Below are positions 1-7,909 of a DNA stretch of 64,000 bases, piece after piece; position 1 is the first letter of the stretch; every line of letters begins with the position of its first letter. A program made the translations under genes and the position numbers. The notes under the pieces were generated by a model that was given only the letters and a program-made list of their open reading frames with translations, did no database searches and was not told the origin of the DNA. Origin of the DNA: Streptomyces sp. PR69 (GTDB lineage: Bacteria > Actinomycetota > Actinomycetes > Streptomycetales > Streptomycetaceae); contig NZ_JAOWCB010000026.1 of assembly GCF_026420845.1 (NCBI RefSeq), positions 21,505 to 85,504 on the forward strand. The letters run 5' to 3'.

Positions 1-5
1 GCCGC

Positions 6-659
6 TCAGCGCACCCGATGGGATTCATCACCCAGTGTGACGACATGGTGCGATCGTGCTGACGTCACAGGTCCCGGCAGCCACTCGTAACCCTCACGGC
101 GCTCATGAATCAGCGCATCGGCGAACGGCCGCGAGGGGTCGCCGGCGAAATGGCGGGTCTCCGCCACGGTCCACTCGTCCCAGAAGGCGGAAAGTCCGCT
201 TCCGTCCCGCTGTCGGCCGCGCTCCCAGGACCTCTCCGGCCCGCGCTCCATCCACAACAGCCGGGCGAGGTACGGGCGGAGCGCACGCCGCCCCGCCCCC
301 ACCCCCTCGACGATCACGACGGGCGCGGCGGGCAGCGGCTGCGATGTGCAAAAGCGCCGTCGGATCCAGTCGTACGGGGCATAGTGCGCGCACTCCCCGC
401 GGGAGAACGGGCCGATCACCGCCTCCAGCAGCCGCTCGGTCCAGGAGAACAGCTCCTCGTGGGTGGCGAGGTCGTCGAGGTGCAGCACAGGCGCCGCGGC
501 GGCATTCTCGTCGGCGGCCGGGCCGAGGGCCGTGGCCAGATGCGCGGCGAAGGTGCTCTTGCCCGACCCGGCGTGCCCGTCCACGGCGATCAGCCGCACC
601 GGCCCGCAGGAGGGGGCCAGGCGGTGCAGCTCAGCCGCGAGCCGGGGGGTCTCGTCCAT
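6..659 (-). CDS. Uridine kinase-like P-loop protein
   Basis: This is a 217-residue cytoplasmic protein. A Walker A motif, GHAGSGKS, lies at about residues 28-35 after a short beta strand (VRLIAVD). A hydrophobic strand reading PVVIVEGVGAGRR in the middle is typical of the nucleoside/uridine kinase fold. It would phosphorylate a nucleoside or a related small substrate with ATP. The substrate cannot be read from the sequence, and many Streptomyces paralogues are annotated only as uridine kinase-like. The ATG start fits, and the stop lies just inside the left edge, so the gene is complete. It is divergent from the C39-like peptidase gene across a 128-bp spacer. Fold assignment is strong; exact substrate is unknown. 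Confidence 0.8.
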   Translation of the reverse strand: MDETPRLAAELHRLAPSCGPVRLIAVDGHAGSGKSTFAAHLATALGPAADENAAAAPVLHLDDLATHEELFSWTERLLEAVIGPFSRGECAHYAPYDWIRRRFCTSQPLPAAPVVIVEGVGAGRRALRPYLARLLWMERGPERSWERGRQRDGSGLSAFWDEWTVAETRHFAGDPSRPFADALIHERREGYEWLPGPVTSARSHHVVTLGDESHRVR

Positions 660-787
660 GCCGCCACCCTAAGCGGGAGAGCGAAAACGCGACGCGTCGC
701 GCGGCTTCTGGCAGAAGTGCGTCCGCACCCCGGATAGTTGTGCCACTGACGTGCACCTGACCTCTGCACCCGCTTCCTGGGGGAGCC

Positions 788-2188
788 ATGACCGGACACG
801 CATCCCGACGTACCGTGCTCAGCGCCGCCGCGGCGGCCGGGGCCGGGGCCCTGCCGCTGGCCTCGGCGGCGCCTGAGGCCGCGGCTGCCGAGGCCACGGG
901 TCCCGCGGCCGCCGCGCAGCGGACCGCCGCGCGGGGAGGCCGGCCGCCGCACCCCGCGCCGCTGATCGACAACCGCTTCTGGAGCTCGTACACCGACTGG
1001 CGCTGCGGCGAGCAGGCCGGCACCCGCCCGGTCGGCGGCCGCCGGCCCGGGCTCGTCATCGCCGCCCCCGCGGGCCGCACGGAGTACGCCGACCCGCACA
1101 CCGGGCGGACCTCCCTGTGGGAGTACGCCACCTGGACCTCCCCGGTCCACCGCTCCCGCGTCCCCGCGACCGAGGTGATCGCCTCGTGGAACGCCGACAC
1201 CCCGGCCGGCACCTGGATCGGGATCGAGCTGCGCGGACGCTACTCCGACGGCGGTCTGACACCCTGGTTCACCATGGGCCGGTGGGCAGCGGGCGACGGA
1301 GACATCCGCCGTACCTCGGTCGACGGCCAGAGCGACGGCAGGGCGACCGTCTGGACGGACACCTTCGCCGTCGACGACCCGGCGAGCGGGCTGCGCCTGG
1401 AGTCGTACCGGCTCCGGATCACGCTCTTCCGCGCCCCCGGCACCCGTCTGACACCCGTCGTCCGGCGGCTGGGCGCCATGGCCTCCGACATCCCGGACCG
1501 CTTTGGAGTCCCGGAGTCCCGGCCGTGCGTCGCCCGGGAGCTGCGGGTGCCCCGGTACTCGCAGAACATCCACATCGGCCGGTACCCGGAGTACGACAAC
1601 GGCGGCGAGGCCTGGTGCAGCCCCACCTCCTCCCAGATGATCATCGAGTACTGGGGCCGCAGGCCCACGGCCGAGGACCTCGCGTGGGTGAACCCGGACT
1701 TCGACGACCCCCAGGTCTGCCACGCCGCCCGGTTCACCTACGACTACCAGTACGAAGGCTGCGGCAACTGGCCCTTCAACGCCGCCTACGCGGCCTCCTA
1801 CCGGGATATGAGCGCCGTCGTCACCCGGCTGCACACGCTGACCGACGTCGAGACCCTGATCCGGGCCGGCATCCCGGTGATCACTTCCCAGTCCTTCCGG
1901 GAGGAGGAGCTGACCGGCGCGGGCTATGGCACGGCCGGGCATCTGATGACGGTCATCGGCTTCACCGAGACGGGCGACGTGATCGCCAATGACCCGGCGT
2001 CGCCGGGCAACGAGGCCGTGCGCCGGGTCTACCGCCGCGCCGAGTGGGAGAAGATCTGGCTGCGCACCAAGCGCCACAACGCCGAAGGAAAGGTGGTCTC
2101 CGGCACCGGAGGCGTCTGCTACGTCTACTGGCCGGCCTTCCCCGGCCCCGCCCAGCGTCACGCCCTGGCGGCCGTCGGCATCCGCTGA
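788..2188 (+). CDS. Secreted C39-family-like cysteine peptidase
   Basis: This 466-residue protein begins with a twin-arginine signal (SRRTVLSAAAAAG) and an Ala-rich segment, so Tat export is expected. The middle part (roughly residues 50-240) looks like a beta-rich accessory domain. The C-terminal domain carries a papain-like triad: Cys277 in EAWCSPTS, His385 in GHLMTVIGF and an Asp at about 402 in ANDPAS. This matches the C39-like peptidase family found in many actinomycete exported proteins of unknown substrate. A GGGGGAG ribosome site lies just upstream of the ATG. It is monocistronic, divergent from the kinase-like gene. The family call is sound; the target is unknown. Confidence 0.85.
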   Translation: MTGHASRRTVLSAAAAAGAGALPLASAAPEAAAAEATGPAAAAQRTAARGGRPPHPAPLIDNRFWSSYTDWRCGEQAGTRPVGGRRPGLVIAAPAGRTEYADPHTGRTSLWEYATWTSPVHRSRVPATEVIASWNADTPAGTWIGIELRGRYSDGGLTPWFTMGRWAAGDGDIRRTSVDGQSDGRATVWTDTFAVDDPASGLRLESYRLRITLFRAPGTRLTPVVRRLGAMASDIPDRFGVPESRPCVARELRVPRYSQNIHIGRYPEYDNGGEAWCSPTSSQMIIEYWGRRPTAEDLAWVNPDFDDPQVCHAARFTYDYQYEGCGNWPFNAAYAASYRDMSAVVTRLHTLTDVETLIRAGIPVITSQSFREEELTGAGYGTAGHLMTVIGFTETGDVIANDPASPGNEAVRRVYRRAEWEKIWLRTKRHNAEGKVVSGTGGVCYVYWPAFPGPAQRHALAAVGIR

Positions 2189-2396
2189 GCGGTCCGCGGC
2201 CCGCGGCTGCGGTCGGCCGCTGTCCACAGCCCGTGACGGAAGTCCGCTGATCGGGCATACTCAACGCGCCACAGCCGCCGCCGAGCCACTTCCGCGACCC
2301 GGAGGGGCAGCATCGGCCTGGCAGAGAGACCCGGCGGCGCGCCCTCACCCTCAGTGCGCGTCCGCCGCCGCGCCCGACAGGGAGGAGAGCGCCGCA

Positions 2397-3569
2397 ATGT
2401 CCGACCGCGCCCCGCAGCCGGTGGAACGTCAGCTGCCCACGGAGGAGTCCAGGGATCTGATCGCCCTGGTACGCGACATCGCCCAGCGGGAGATCGCTCC
2501 CCGGGCGGCTGAGGAGGAGGACGCCGGCCGCTTCCCGCGCGAGATTTTCTCCCTGCTGTCCGAGTCCGGGCTGCTCGGCCTTCCGTACGACTCCGAGTAC
2601 GGCGGCGGCGACCAGCCGTACGAGGTCTATCTCCAGGTGCTCGAAGAGCTGGCCGCCGCCCGCCTCACCGTCGGCCTCGGCGTCAGCGTGCACTCCCTGT
2701 CCTGCCACGCCCTGGCCGGATACGGCAGCAAGGAGCAGCAGACCGAGCATCTGCCCGCCATGCTGGGCGGCGGGCTGCTCGGCGCGTACTGCCTCTCCGA
2801 GCCCGCGTCCGGTTCGGACGCCGCCAGCCTGCGCACCAAGGCCGTGCGCGACGGCGACGACTGGGTCATCACCGGCGCCAAGGCGTGGATCACCCACGGC
2901 GGCGTCGCCGACTTCTACACGGTCATGGCCCGCACCGGCCAGGAGGGCGCCCGCGGCATCACGGCGTTCCTGGTGCCGGGCGACGCGCCGGGTCTGAGCG
3001 CGGGGGCCCCGGAGAAGAAGATGGGCATGAAGGGATCGCCCACCGCCCTGGTCAACTTCGACGGGGTCCGCATCCCCGACACCCGGCGGATCGGCGAGGA
3101 GGGGCAGGGCTTCTCGATCGCCCTCTCCGCCCTTGACTCGGGCCGCCTCGGCATCGCGGCCTGCGCCGTCGGCGTGGCCCAGGCCGCGCTGGACGAGGCA
3201 GTCTCCTACGCCACCGGCAGACAGCAGTTCGGCCGGCCCATCGCGGACTTCCAGGGCCTGCGCTTTATGCTCGCCGACATGGCCACCCGCATCGAGGCGG
3301 GCCGCGCCCTGTATCTGACCGCAGCTAGGCGGCGCGACGCCGGGCTGCCCTTCTCCCAGCAGGCGGCGATGGCCAAGCTGTTCTGCACGGACGCCGCCAT
3401 GAGCGTCACCACCGATGCGGTCCAGGTGCTCGGCGGATACGGCTACACACAGGACTTCCCGGTCGAGCGTCTGATGCGCGAGGCCAAAGTGCTGCAGATC
3501 GTCGAGGGCACCAACCAGATTCAGCGCATGGTCATCGCCCGCCATCTGGCCGGGCCGGAGAGCCGCTGA
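2397..3569 (+). CDS. Acyl-CoA dehydrogenase
   Basis: This 390-residue FAD enzyme oxidises an acyl-CoA to the 2-enoyl-CoA and passes electrons to ETF. Family landmarks are visible: CLSEPASGSDAASLRTKA (FAD and substrate contact), the YATGRQQFGRPIADFQ segment, and the C-terminal VLGGYGYTQDFPVERLMREAK followed by IVEGTNQIQ, where Glu370 is in the usual catalytic-base position of the short-chain type. The frame is open far upstream, but the ATG at 2397 is preceded by GGGAGGAGAG and gives the normal family length, so it was chosen. Chain-length preference cannot be read. A lipid-type two-gene unit follows 446 bp downstream on the same strand. Confidence 0.93.
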   Translation: MSDRAPQPVERQLPTEESRDLIALVRDIAQREIAPRAAEEEDAGRFPREIFSLLSESGLLGLPYDSEYGGGDQPYEVYLQVLEELAAARLTVGLGVSVHSLSCHALAGYGSKEQQTEHLPAMLGGGLLGAYCLSEPASGSDAASLRTKAVRDGDDWVITGAKAWITHGGVADFYTVMARTGQEGARGITAFLVPGDAPGLSAGAPEKKMGMKGSPTALVNFDGVRIPDTRRIGEEGQGFSIALSALDSGRLGIAACAVGVAQAALDEAVSYATGRQQFGRPIADFQGLRFMLADMATRIEAGRALYLTAARRRDAGLPFSQQAAMAKLFCTDAAMSVTTDAVQVLGGYGYTQDFPVERLMREAKVLQIVEGTNQIQRMVIARHLAGPESR

Positions 3570-4015
3570 TCCGCCCGCTCCACCGCGGGGGCGTCGCAAG
3601 CCTGCTCCACTCGGGGTCGCGACGCCCCGGCACGGCCCTGCCCTGGCTCGCCCACAGCCGCAGCAGCTCCGCATAGATGGGCGGATCGGGCGGCCGCGGA
3701 TGGACGGCCGGGTGACGAAGCGATTCTTCGGCAGCTGCGCGGTGCGCCGGGGCCGGGGCGGGCGCGGCGCTCATCGGTGTGGCTCTGGTGTGACCGGTCG
3801 CGGAGTACAGCAGGGTCATATCGGGCCAACGCCCGGCATCCGGGGCGGGTTACCGGAGGTGCGAACCGAGTGCCAGTTCGCACTGTACCCGGCATGGCGG
3901 CCGACGTCGCCGCGCGCCGTGGTGCACAGGGGGGCGTCCGGCCTCTGGCGCCCTCAAGATTTCTGACTTACCGTCAGACGCCCCTGCCGCGCCGGAAGGT
4001 CACAGGAGGCCGCCC
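3570..4015. other. Intergenic stretch, no supported gene
   Basis: Open frames on both strands here lack recognisable domains and starts with ribosome sites, and read as high-GC shadows. The only clear element is the inverted repeat at 3962-3978 just before the next gene. Confidence 0.6.
3962..3978. promoter_or_regulatory. Inverted repeat, candidate TetR-type operator
   Basis: TCTGAC, TTACC, GTCAGA: perfect 6-bp arms around a 5-bp centre, 37 bp before the GTG of the following gene. Short palindromes with a GACGGTNNGTC-like core are common operators of TetR-family lipid regulators in actinomycetes. That link is inference; no tetR gene is adjacent. Confidence 0.4.
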
Positions 4016-5149
4016 GTGCCCGACGACCGCCCCGTACCCCTGGACGAATACCCGGTCCACCAGGTGCCCCTGTCCATGAAGCATGTGGCCACCGGCGACC
4101 GCAACGCATACGACCGCTGCATCTTCCAGATCTTCGACCACAACGGCCGGGCACTGCTCATCACGGGCCTGGGGGTCTACCCCAACACCGGGGTCATCGA
4201 CGCCTTCGCCACACTGCGCCTCGGCGACCGGCTGCACTGCGTACGGGCCTCCGACGCGCTGGCCGACGACCGGATGAACCTCGCCGTCGGCCCTCTTCGC
4301 ATTGCTGTCGACAAGCCGCTGCACCGGCTGAGACTGACCTGCGAGCCGGACCCGGACGACCCGCGGGGCCTCGCGTACGACCTGGTCTGGACGGCGGACT
4401 TCCCGGCGCTGTGGGAACCGCACCACATCCAGCGCCGGGACGGCAGGCTGACGCTCGAAGGCCGGCGCTTCGTCCAGGCGGGCCGATGCGCGGGCGTCAT
4501 CTCGGTCGCGGGTGAGGAGCTGACCGTCTCCGAGGGCCGGTGGACCGGCACCCGCGACCGGAGCTGGGGCGTGCGCCCGATCCCCGGAGAGGAGCCCGGA
4601 CGCGCCGCGGAGTCGGCGCCCGAGGGCTTCCACTGGATCTGGATGCCCGTCCGCTTCGACGACCGCTTCCTGATGGTCGTCGTTCAGGAGGACGCCGACG
4701 GATACCGCACACTCAACGACGCCGTGCTCGTGCGGGACGGCGGGGTCCGCGATGTACAGCTCGGCTGGCCGCGCGCGGGCATCTCCTACCGCCCGGGCAC
4801 CCGCAGCCCCGACCATGCCGTGATCCGGCTGGACGGCCCGGCGGGCGATCCCCTCGACGCCCGCGTCGAGATCCTCGCCTCCTCGCCCCTCGCCGTGGGG
4901 GCCGGGTATCCGCCCGCCGCCGACTGGCAGCACGGCACCTGGCAGGGGCGGGACTGGACCGACCGCCGCAGCTACGACGTCTCCGACCCCTTCGACCCCT
5001 CCGTGCATCCGATGGCCGCCTACGGCGTCACCGACCACTCCGCCCGGGTCGTCTTCGACGGCCGGACCGGCTACGGCATCTTCGAACACGGCTCGTTCGG
5101 CCGCCATGACCCGAGCGGCTTCACCGGCTATGACTCCGTCGCGCCCTGA
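4016..5149 (+). CDS. Lipocalin-like conserved protein (DUF7064/7065-type)
   Basis: This 377-residue protein has no signal peptide. It resembles the two-lobed beta-barrel proteins related to hydroxyneurosporene synthase (CrtC) and AttH that actinomycetes often encode beside phosphotransferases and acyl-CoA enzymes. The composition is rich in Trp, Asp and beta-branched residues, with motifs such as RDRSWGVRP and GFHWIWMPVRF that recur in this group. No catalytic function is established for the subgroup. A ligand-binding or hydratase-like role on an isoprenoid or lipid is only suggested. The GTG start has AGGAGG eight bases upstream. The gap to the phosphotransferase start is 40 bp, so the two are probably one operon. 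Family identification is from memory and moderate. Confidence 0.6.
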   Translation: MPDDRPVPLDEYPVHQVPLSMKHVATGDRNAYDRCIFQIFDHNGRALLITGLGVYPNTGVIDAFATLRLGDRLHCVRASDALADDRMNLAVGPLRIAVDKPLHRLRLTCEPDPDDPRGLAYDLVWTADFPALWEPHHIQRRDGRLTLEGRRFVQAGRCAGVISVAGEELTVSEGRWTGTRDRSWGVRPIPGEEPGRAAESAPEGFHWIWMPVRFDDRFLMVVVQEDADGYRTLNDAVLVRDGGVRDVQLGWPRAGISYRPGTRSPDHAVIRLDGPAGDPLDARVEILASSPLAVGAGYPPAADWQHGTWQGRDWTDRRSYDVSDPFDPSVHPMAAYGVTDHSARVVFDGRTGYGIFEHGSFGRHDPSGFTGYDSVAP

Positions 5150-5189
5150 CACCCCCGTCCCCACGACCTCCCCCCGCGAGGAGCACGCC

Positions 5190-6269
5190 ATGGCCACGGC
5201 GCCACGTCCCCGCACCACCACCCGCGACCCGGAAGAGCTGGGCCAGAGGCTCACCCGGTGGCTCTCCGCCCGGCTGCCCGGCGCCCGGGTCACCGGACTG
5301 TCCGCCCCCGAGGCCAACGGCATGTCCAGCGAGACCCTGCTCTTCGACATCGAGCACCCCCGGCCGCCCCTGCGGTCCTGCGCGCTGCGCCTGGCCGCCG
5401 ACCCGGACGCGTACACGGTCTTCCCCGTGTACGACATGCGGCGGCAGTACGAGACCATGCGGGACGTCGCCCGCCACACCGATGTGCCTGTGCCGCGCGT
5501 GCTGTGGCTGGAAGAGGACCCGGGACCGCTCGGTGCGCCCTTCTTTGTGATGGAACGCGTCGCCGGGCGTGTCCCGCCGGACGTCATGCCGTACACCTAC
5601 GAGGGCAGTTGGCTGCACGCCGCGTCGGACGCCGAGCGGGCGAGGCTCGAAGAAGGGACGCTCAGCCTCCTCGCCCGGCTGCACGACCAGTTCCCCGTGG
5701 AGCACGCGGCACCCGGAGCGGACAGCGCGCTGCACCGCCATGTCGAGGGCCAACGCGCCTACTACGCCTGGGTCGTGGACGGTCTGCCGCCCTCGCCGCT
5801 GATCGAGTCGGCCTTCGAGTGGCTGGCGGACCACTGGCCGGCGGACCCCGGCCCGTCCGTGCTGAACTGGGGCGACGCCCGCATCGGCAATGTGATCTAC
5901 GACGGCTTTGCACCGGCGGCCGTGCTGGACTGGGAGATGGCGGCATACGCCCCGCGCGAGGTCGACCTCGGCTGGACCGTCTATCTGCACCGCTTCTTCC
6001 AGGACCTGACGGTCGCCTTCGGCCAGCGGGGGCTGCCCGAACTGCTCCGCCGCGACAGGGTCGAGCGCAGATACGCGGAGCTGACCGGTCACACCCCGCG
6101 CGATATGGACTTCTACACCCTCTACGCGGCGCTGCGCCATGCGATCGTCATGCTCAGGGTGGCCTACCGGCAGATCCATTTCGGTGAGATCGAGCCCCCC
6201 GCGAACCCGGACAGCCTGATCCTGCACCATGCGGCTCTCGCCGCGATGGTGCAGGGAGCCTACTGGTGA
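5190..6269 (+). CDS. APH-type phosphotransferase family protein
   Basis: This 359-residue kinase-fold protein of the aminoglycoside phosphotransferase/ACAD10-like group has a hydrophobic N-lobe segment (FFVMERVAGRVPP) acting as hinge. Its C-lobe Brenner-type loop reads NWGDARIGN with catalytic Asp229, and a metal-binding LDWEM follows. The usual His of HGD is Trp here, as in many non-antibiotic members. It is more likely to phosphorylate a metabolite, possibly a hydroxyacyl-CoA derivative as in ACAD10/11, than an antibiotic. The ATG at 5190 follows GAGGAG, so it is preferred over the longer open frame. It lies directly behind the lipocalin-like gene. Substrate unknown. Confidence 0.8.
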   Translation: MATAPRPRTTTRDPEELGQRLTRWLSARLPGARVTGLSAPEANGMSSETLLFDIEHPRPPLRSCALRLAADPDAYTVFPVYDMRRQYETMRDVARHTDVPVPRVLWLEEDPGPLGAPFFVMERVAGRVPPDVMPYTYEGSWLHAASDAERARLEEGTLSLLARLHDQFPVEHAAPGADSALHRHVEGQRAYYAWVVDGLPPSPLIESAFEWLADHWPADPGPSVLNWGDARIGNVIYDGFAPAAVLDWEMAAYAPREVDLGWTVYLHRFFQDLTVAFGQRGLPELLRRDRVERRYAELTGHTPRDMDFYTLYAALRHAIVMLRVAYRQIHFGEIEPPANPDSLILHHAALAAMVQGAYW

Positions 6270-6290
6270 CCGGCTGAGCGGGGAGCGCGG

Positions 6291-6737
6291 TCAGGCCGCG
6301 CGGCGCTGCCGCGGCGTCACCGGGGCCTTCAGCGGGCGCGAACCGGGCCCGCCCACATGGGAGAAGGGCTGTGTCCGCCAGTCGAGGCCCTGAGGAAGCG
6401 TCAGCAGCAGGGCCGTGTCCTGCTCCTGGGCCCCGCGCGTGTCGTCCGCGGGATGGGCCTCGGACGCCGCGCGCCCGGTGCCCGCGCACACCGTCAACCC
6501 GAACGGGTTCCACGGAGTGGGGCACAGCGCATGCTCCGGAAGGGCGTCCTCGTCCGCCAGCAGCGCGATCGGCTGGGCGCAGTCCGGGCAGATCACCCGG
6601 TACATCTCGTAGGTGTCGTAGGCGTCGGCGTCCGGCTCGCCCTGGTCCAGCTGCTCATGCGGATCGATGCGATCGAGAGGACCGCCCGGATCAACAGGCT
6701 CCGGTTCGGTGCGTCCGGTGTTCTCGGTGCTCTGCAT
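6291..6737 (-). CDS. Conserved hypothetical protein with CPDC motif
   Basis: This 148-residue protein has an acidic, proline-rich N-terminal third (GRTEPEPVDPGGPLDRIDP). A compact middle follows, YRVICPDCAQPIALLADEDALPEHALC, where the paired cysteines suggest a small zinc ribbon. A basic tail ends in RQRRAA. I do not recognise a family with known function. The start was set at the ATG at 6737, which follows GGGGGAG. A longer open frame upstream lacks a ribosome site. It converges with the phosphotransferase gene (21-bp gap) and is divergent from the Lrp-type regulator. Confidence 0.65.
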   Translation of the reverse strand: MQSTENTGRTEPEPVDPGGPLDRIDPHEQLDQGEPDADAYDTYEMYRVICPDCAQPIALLADEDALPEHALCPTPWNPFGLTVCAGTGRAASEAHPADDTRGAQEQDTALLLTLPQGLDWRTQPFSHVGGPGSRPLKAPVTPRQRRAA

Positions 6738-6945
6738 GGAGAATCTCCCCCTCACGTGGGCCGATCGGGCACATGCGGCCTCGGCCACAGCAAGCAATTC
6801 CCCTCGCGCCAGGCAGGTAACCGTCGGGTCACGATCCACTCGACGGGCGAGCTGTGGCATTCGTCACATGCCTGGCGCAGATGCCGCCGCGCGGGCGCGT
6901 CCGGGCCGGACGGCGGCCCCCGGAGTGCTCCGCGGGCGACCGCCG

Positions 6946-6972
6946 ACGCGTTCCGACTGTGCCGGAACGCGT
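6946..6972. promoter_or_regulatory. Perfect 10-bp inverted repeat before the Lrp-type gene
   Basis: ACGCGTTCCG and CGGAACGCGT are separated by 7 bp. The element ends 22 bp before the ATG of the regulator and sits just upstream of a TAGGTT -10-like hexamer at 6982-6987. Its position fits an autoregulatory operator for the Lrp/AsnC protein. The -10 spacing would give a transcript starting at or next to the ATG, which is a possible leaderless message. Confidence 0.55.
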
Positions 6973-6994
6973 CCGGGGCAATAGGTTGATCCGC

Positions 6995-7435
6995 ATGGAG
7001 GAGCTGGATCGCCAGATCGTTGAATTGCTCGTCAAGGACGGGCGTATGAGCTACACGGACCTGGGCAAGGCCACCGGCCTGTCCACCTCGGCCGTGCACC
7101 AGCGCGTACGCCGCCTGGAGCAGCGCGGAGTCATCCGCGGCTATGCCGCCGTCGTCGACCCCGAGGCCGTGGGGCTGCCGCTGACCGCGTTCATCTCGGT
7201 CAAACCCTTCGACCCCAGCGCCCCCGACGACATCGCGGACCGGCTGGCCGGCGTCCCCGAGATCGAGGCCTGCCACAGCGTGGCCGGGGACGAGAACTAC
7301 ATCCTCAAGGTGAGGGTGTCGACCCCGCACGAGCTGGAGAACCTCCTCACCCGCATCCGCTCGCTCTCCGGCGTCTCCACGCGCACCACGGTCGTGCTGT
7401 CCACGCCGTATGAGGCGCGACCGCCCCGGATTTAG
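6995..7435 (+). CDS. Lrp/AsnC family transcriptional regulator
   Basis: This 146-residue regulator has an N-terminal winged HTH (LDRQIVELLVKDGRMSYTDLGKATGLSTSAVHQRVRRLEQRGVI). A C-terminal RAM/ligand domain follows (LTAFISVKPF through ACHSVAGDENYILKVRV). Such proteins assemble as octamers and respond to amino acids or related effectors. The ATG at 6995 is preferred on family length. No good ribosome site precedes it, and a -10-like TAGGTT ends eight bases upstream, so translation may be leaderless. A perfect inverted repeat lies just before. The target regulon is unknown; the divergent CPDC protein gene and the downstream amidohydrolase are candidates. Confidence 0.92.
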   Translation: MEELDRQIVELLVKDGRMSYTDLGKATGLSTSAVHQRVRRLEQRGVIRGYAAVVDPEAVGLPLTAFISVKPFDPSAPDDIADRLAGVPEIEACHSVAGDENYILKVRVSTPHELENLLTRIRSLSGVSTRTTVVLSTPYEARPPRI

Positions 7436-7477
7436 CGCGGCCGGCCGGGCGGGGCCGCGGTGTCGGGGTTCCCGTAA

Positions 7478-7497
7478 CTGGGGGCTTAAGCCCCCAG
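7478..7497 (+). terminator. 20-bp palindrome after the Lrp-type gene
   Basis: CTGGGGGCTTAAGCCCCCAG is a perfect palindrome 43 bp after the regulator stop. A second C-rich/G-rich hairpin follows immediately (about 7498-7520). It would fold into a strong stem without a U tract, the usual actinomycete style. Confidence 0.6.
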
Positions 7498-7679
7498 ACC
7501 CCCCTCCGGGGGGAGGGGCTGCGGGGCTGGCGCGCCCCGCGCCCCCTGGCGGGCGGCAGCTTCGCGCCGCCGCCCCCGGCACGGCCTGAAGGCCGTGTCC
7601 TCCAACTCCCCAGCTACCTCCCCCACCTCCGTCCGGGAGTACCCCCACGGAGGTGCACCCAACAGGCTTGATTTGGCTC

Positions 7680-7850
7680 CAGCCCCGCCAGCGTTGGACG
7701 CGCGCATTCAGCCCCACCGGTGCTTGGGGGCGAGAGTCAGAAACCCAGCCTCGCCAGCATCGGACGCGCACATTCAGCCTCGCCGGCGATCCGAGGGGCG
7801 AGGGCCAGAATCCAGCCCCGCCGGCGTTTGAGGCGCGGGGTCCGGGGGCG
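7680..7850. repeat. Three diverged copies of a Streptomyces-type intergenic repeat
   Basis: Copies begin at 7680, 7746 and 7813 with CAGCCCCGCC or CAGCCTCGCC. The first two are about 66-bp direct repeats that include the recurring core GACGCGCGCATTCAGCC or its variant. The third has the form CCGCCGGCGTTTGAGGCGC, which is familiar as a dispersed non-coding repeat in Streptomyces genomes. Nothing coding is supported in 7436-7909. Confidence 0.6.
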
Positions 7851-7860
7851 GAGCCCCCGG
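7842..7860. terminator. GC-rich hairpin at repeat end
   Basis: CCGGGGGC, loop GGA, GCCCCCGG: an 8-bp perfect stem abutting the third repeat copy and 50 bp before the amidohydrolase start. It could end readthrough from the regulator. Confidence 0.45.
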
Positions 7861-7909
7861 GAAACGGCCCGCCGCAGGCGGTGGCCCGCCCGATCTCTAG
7901 GCTGGCTCC

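Noticed and set aside
3570..4015. Small genes in the spacer after the acyl-CoA dehydrogenase
   Set aside because: Frames lack ribosome sites and are Arg/Pro-rich shadows.
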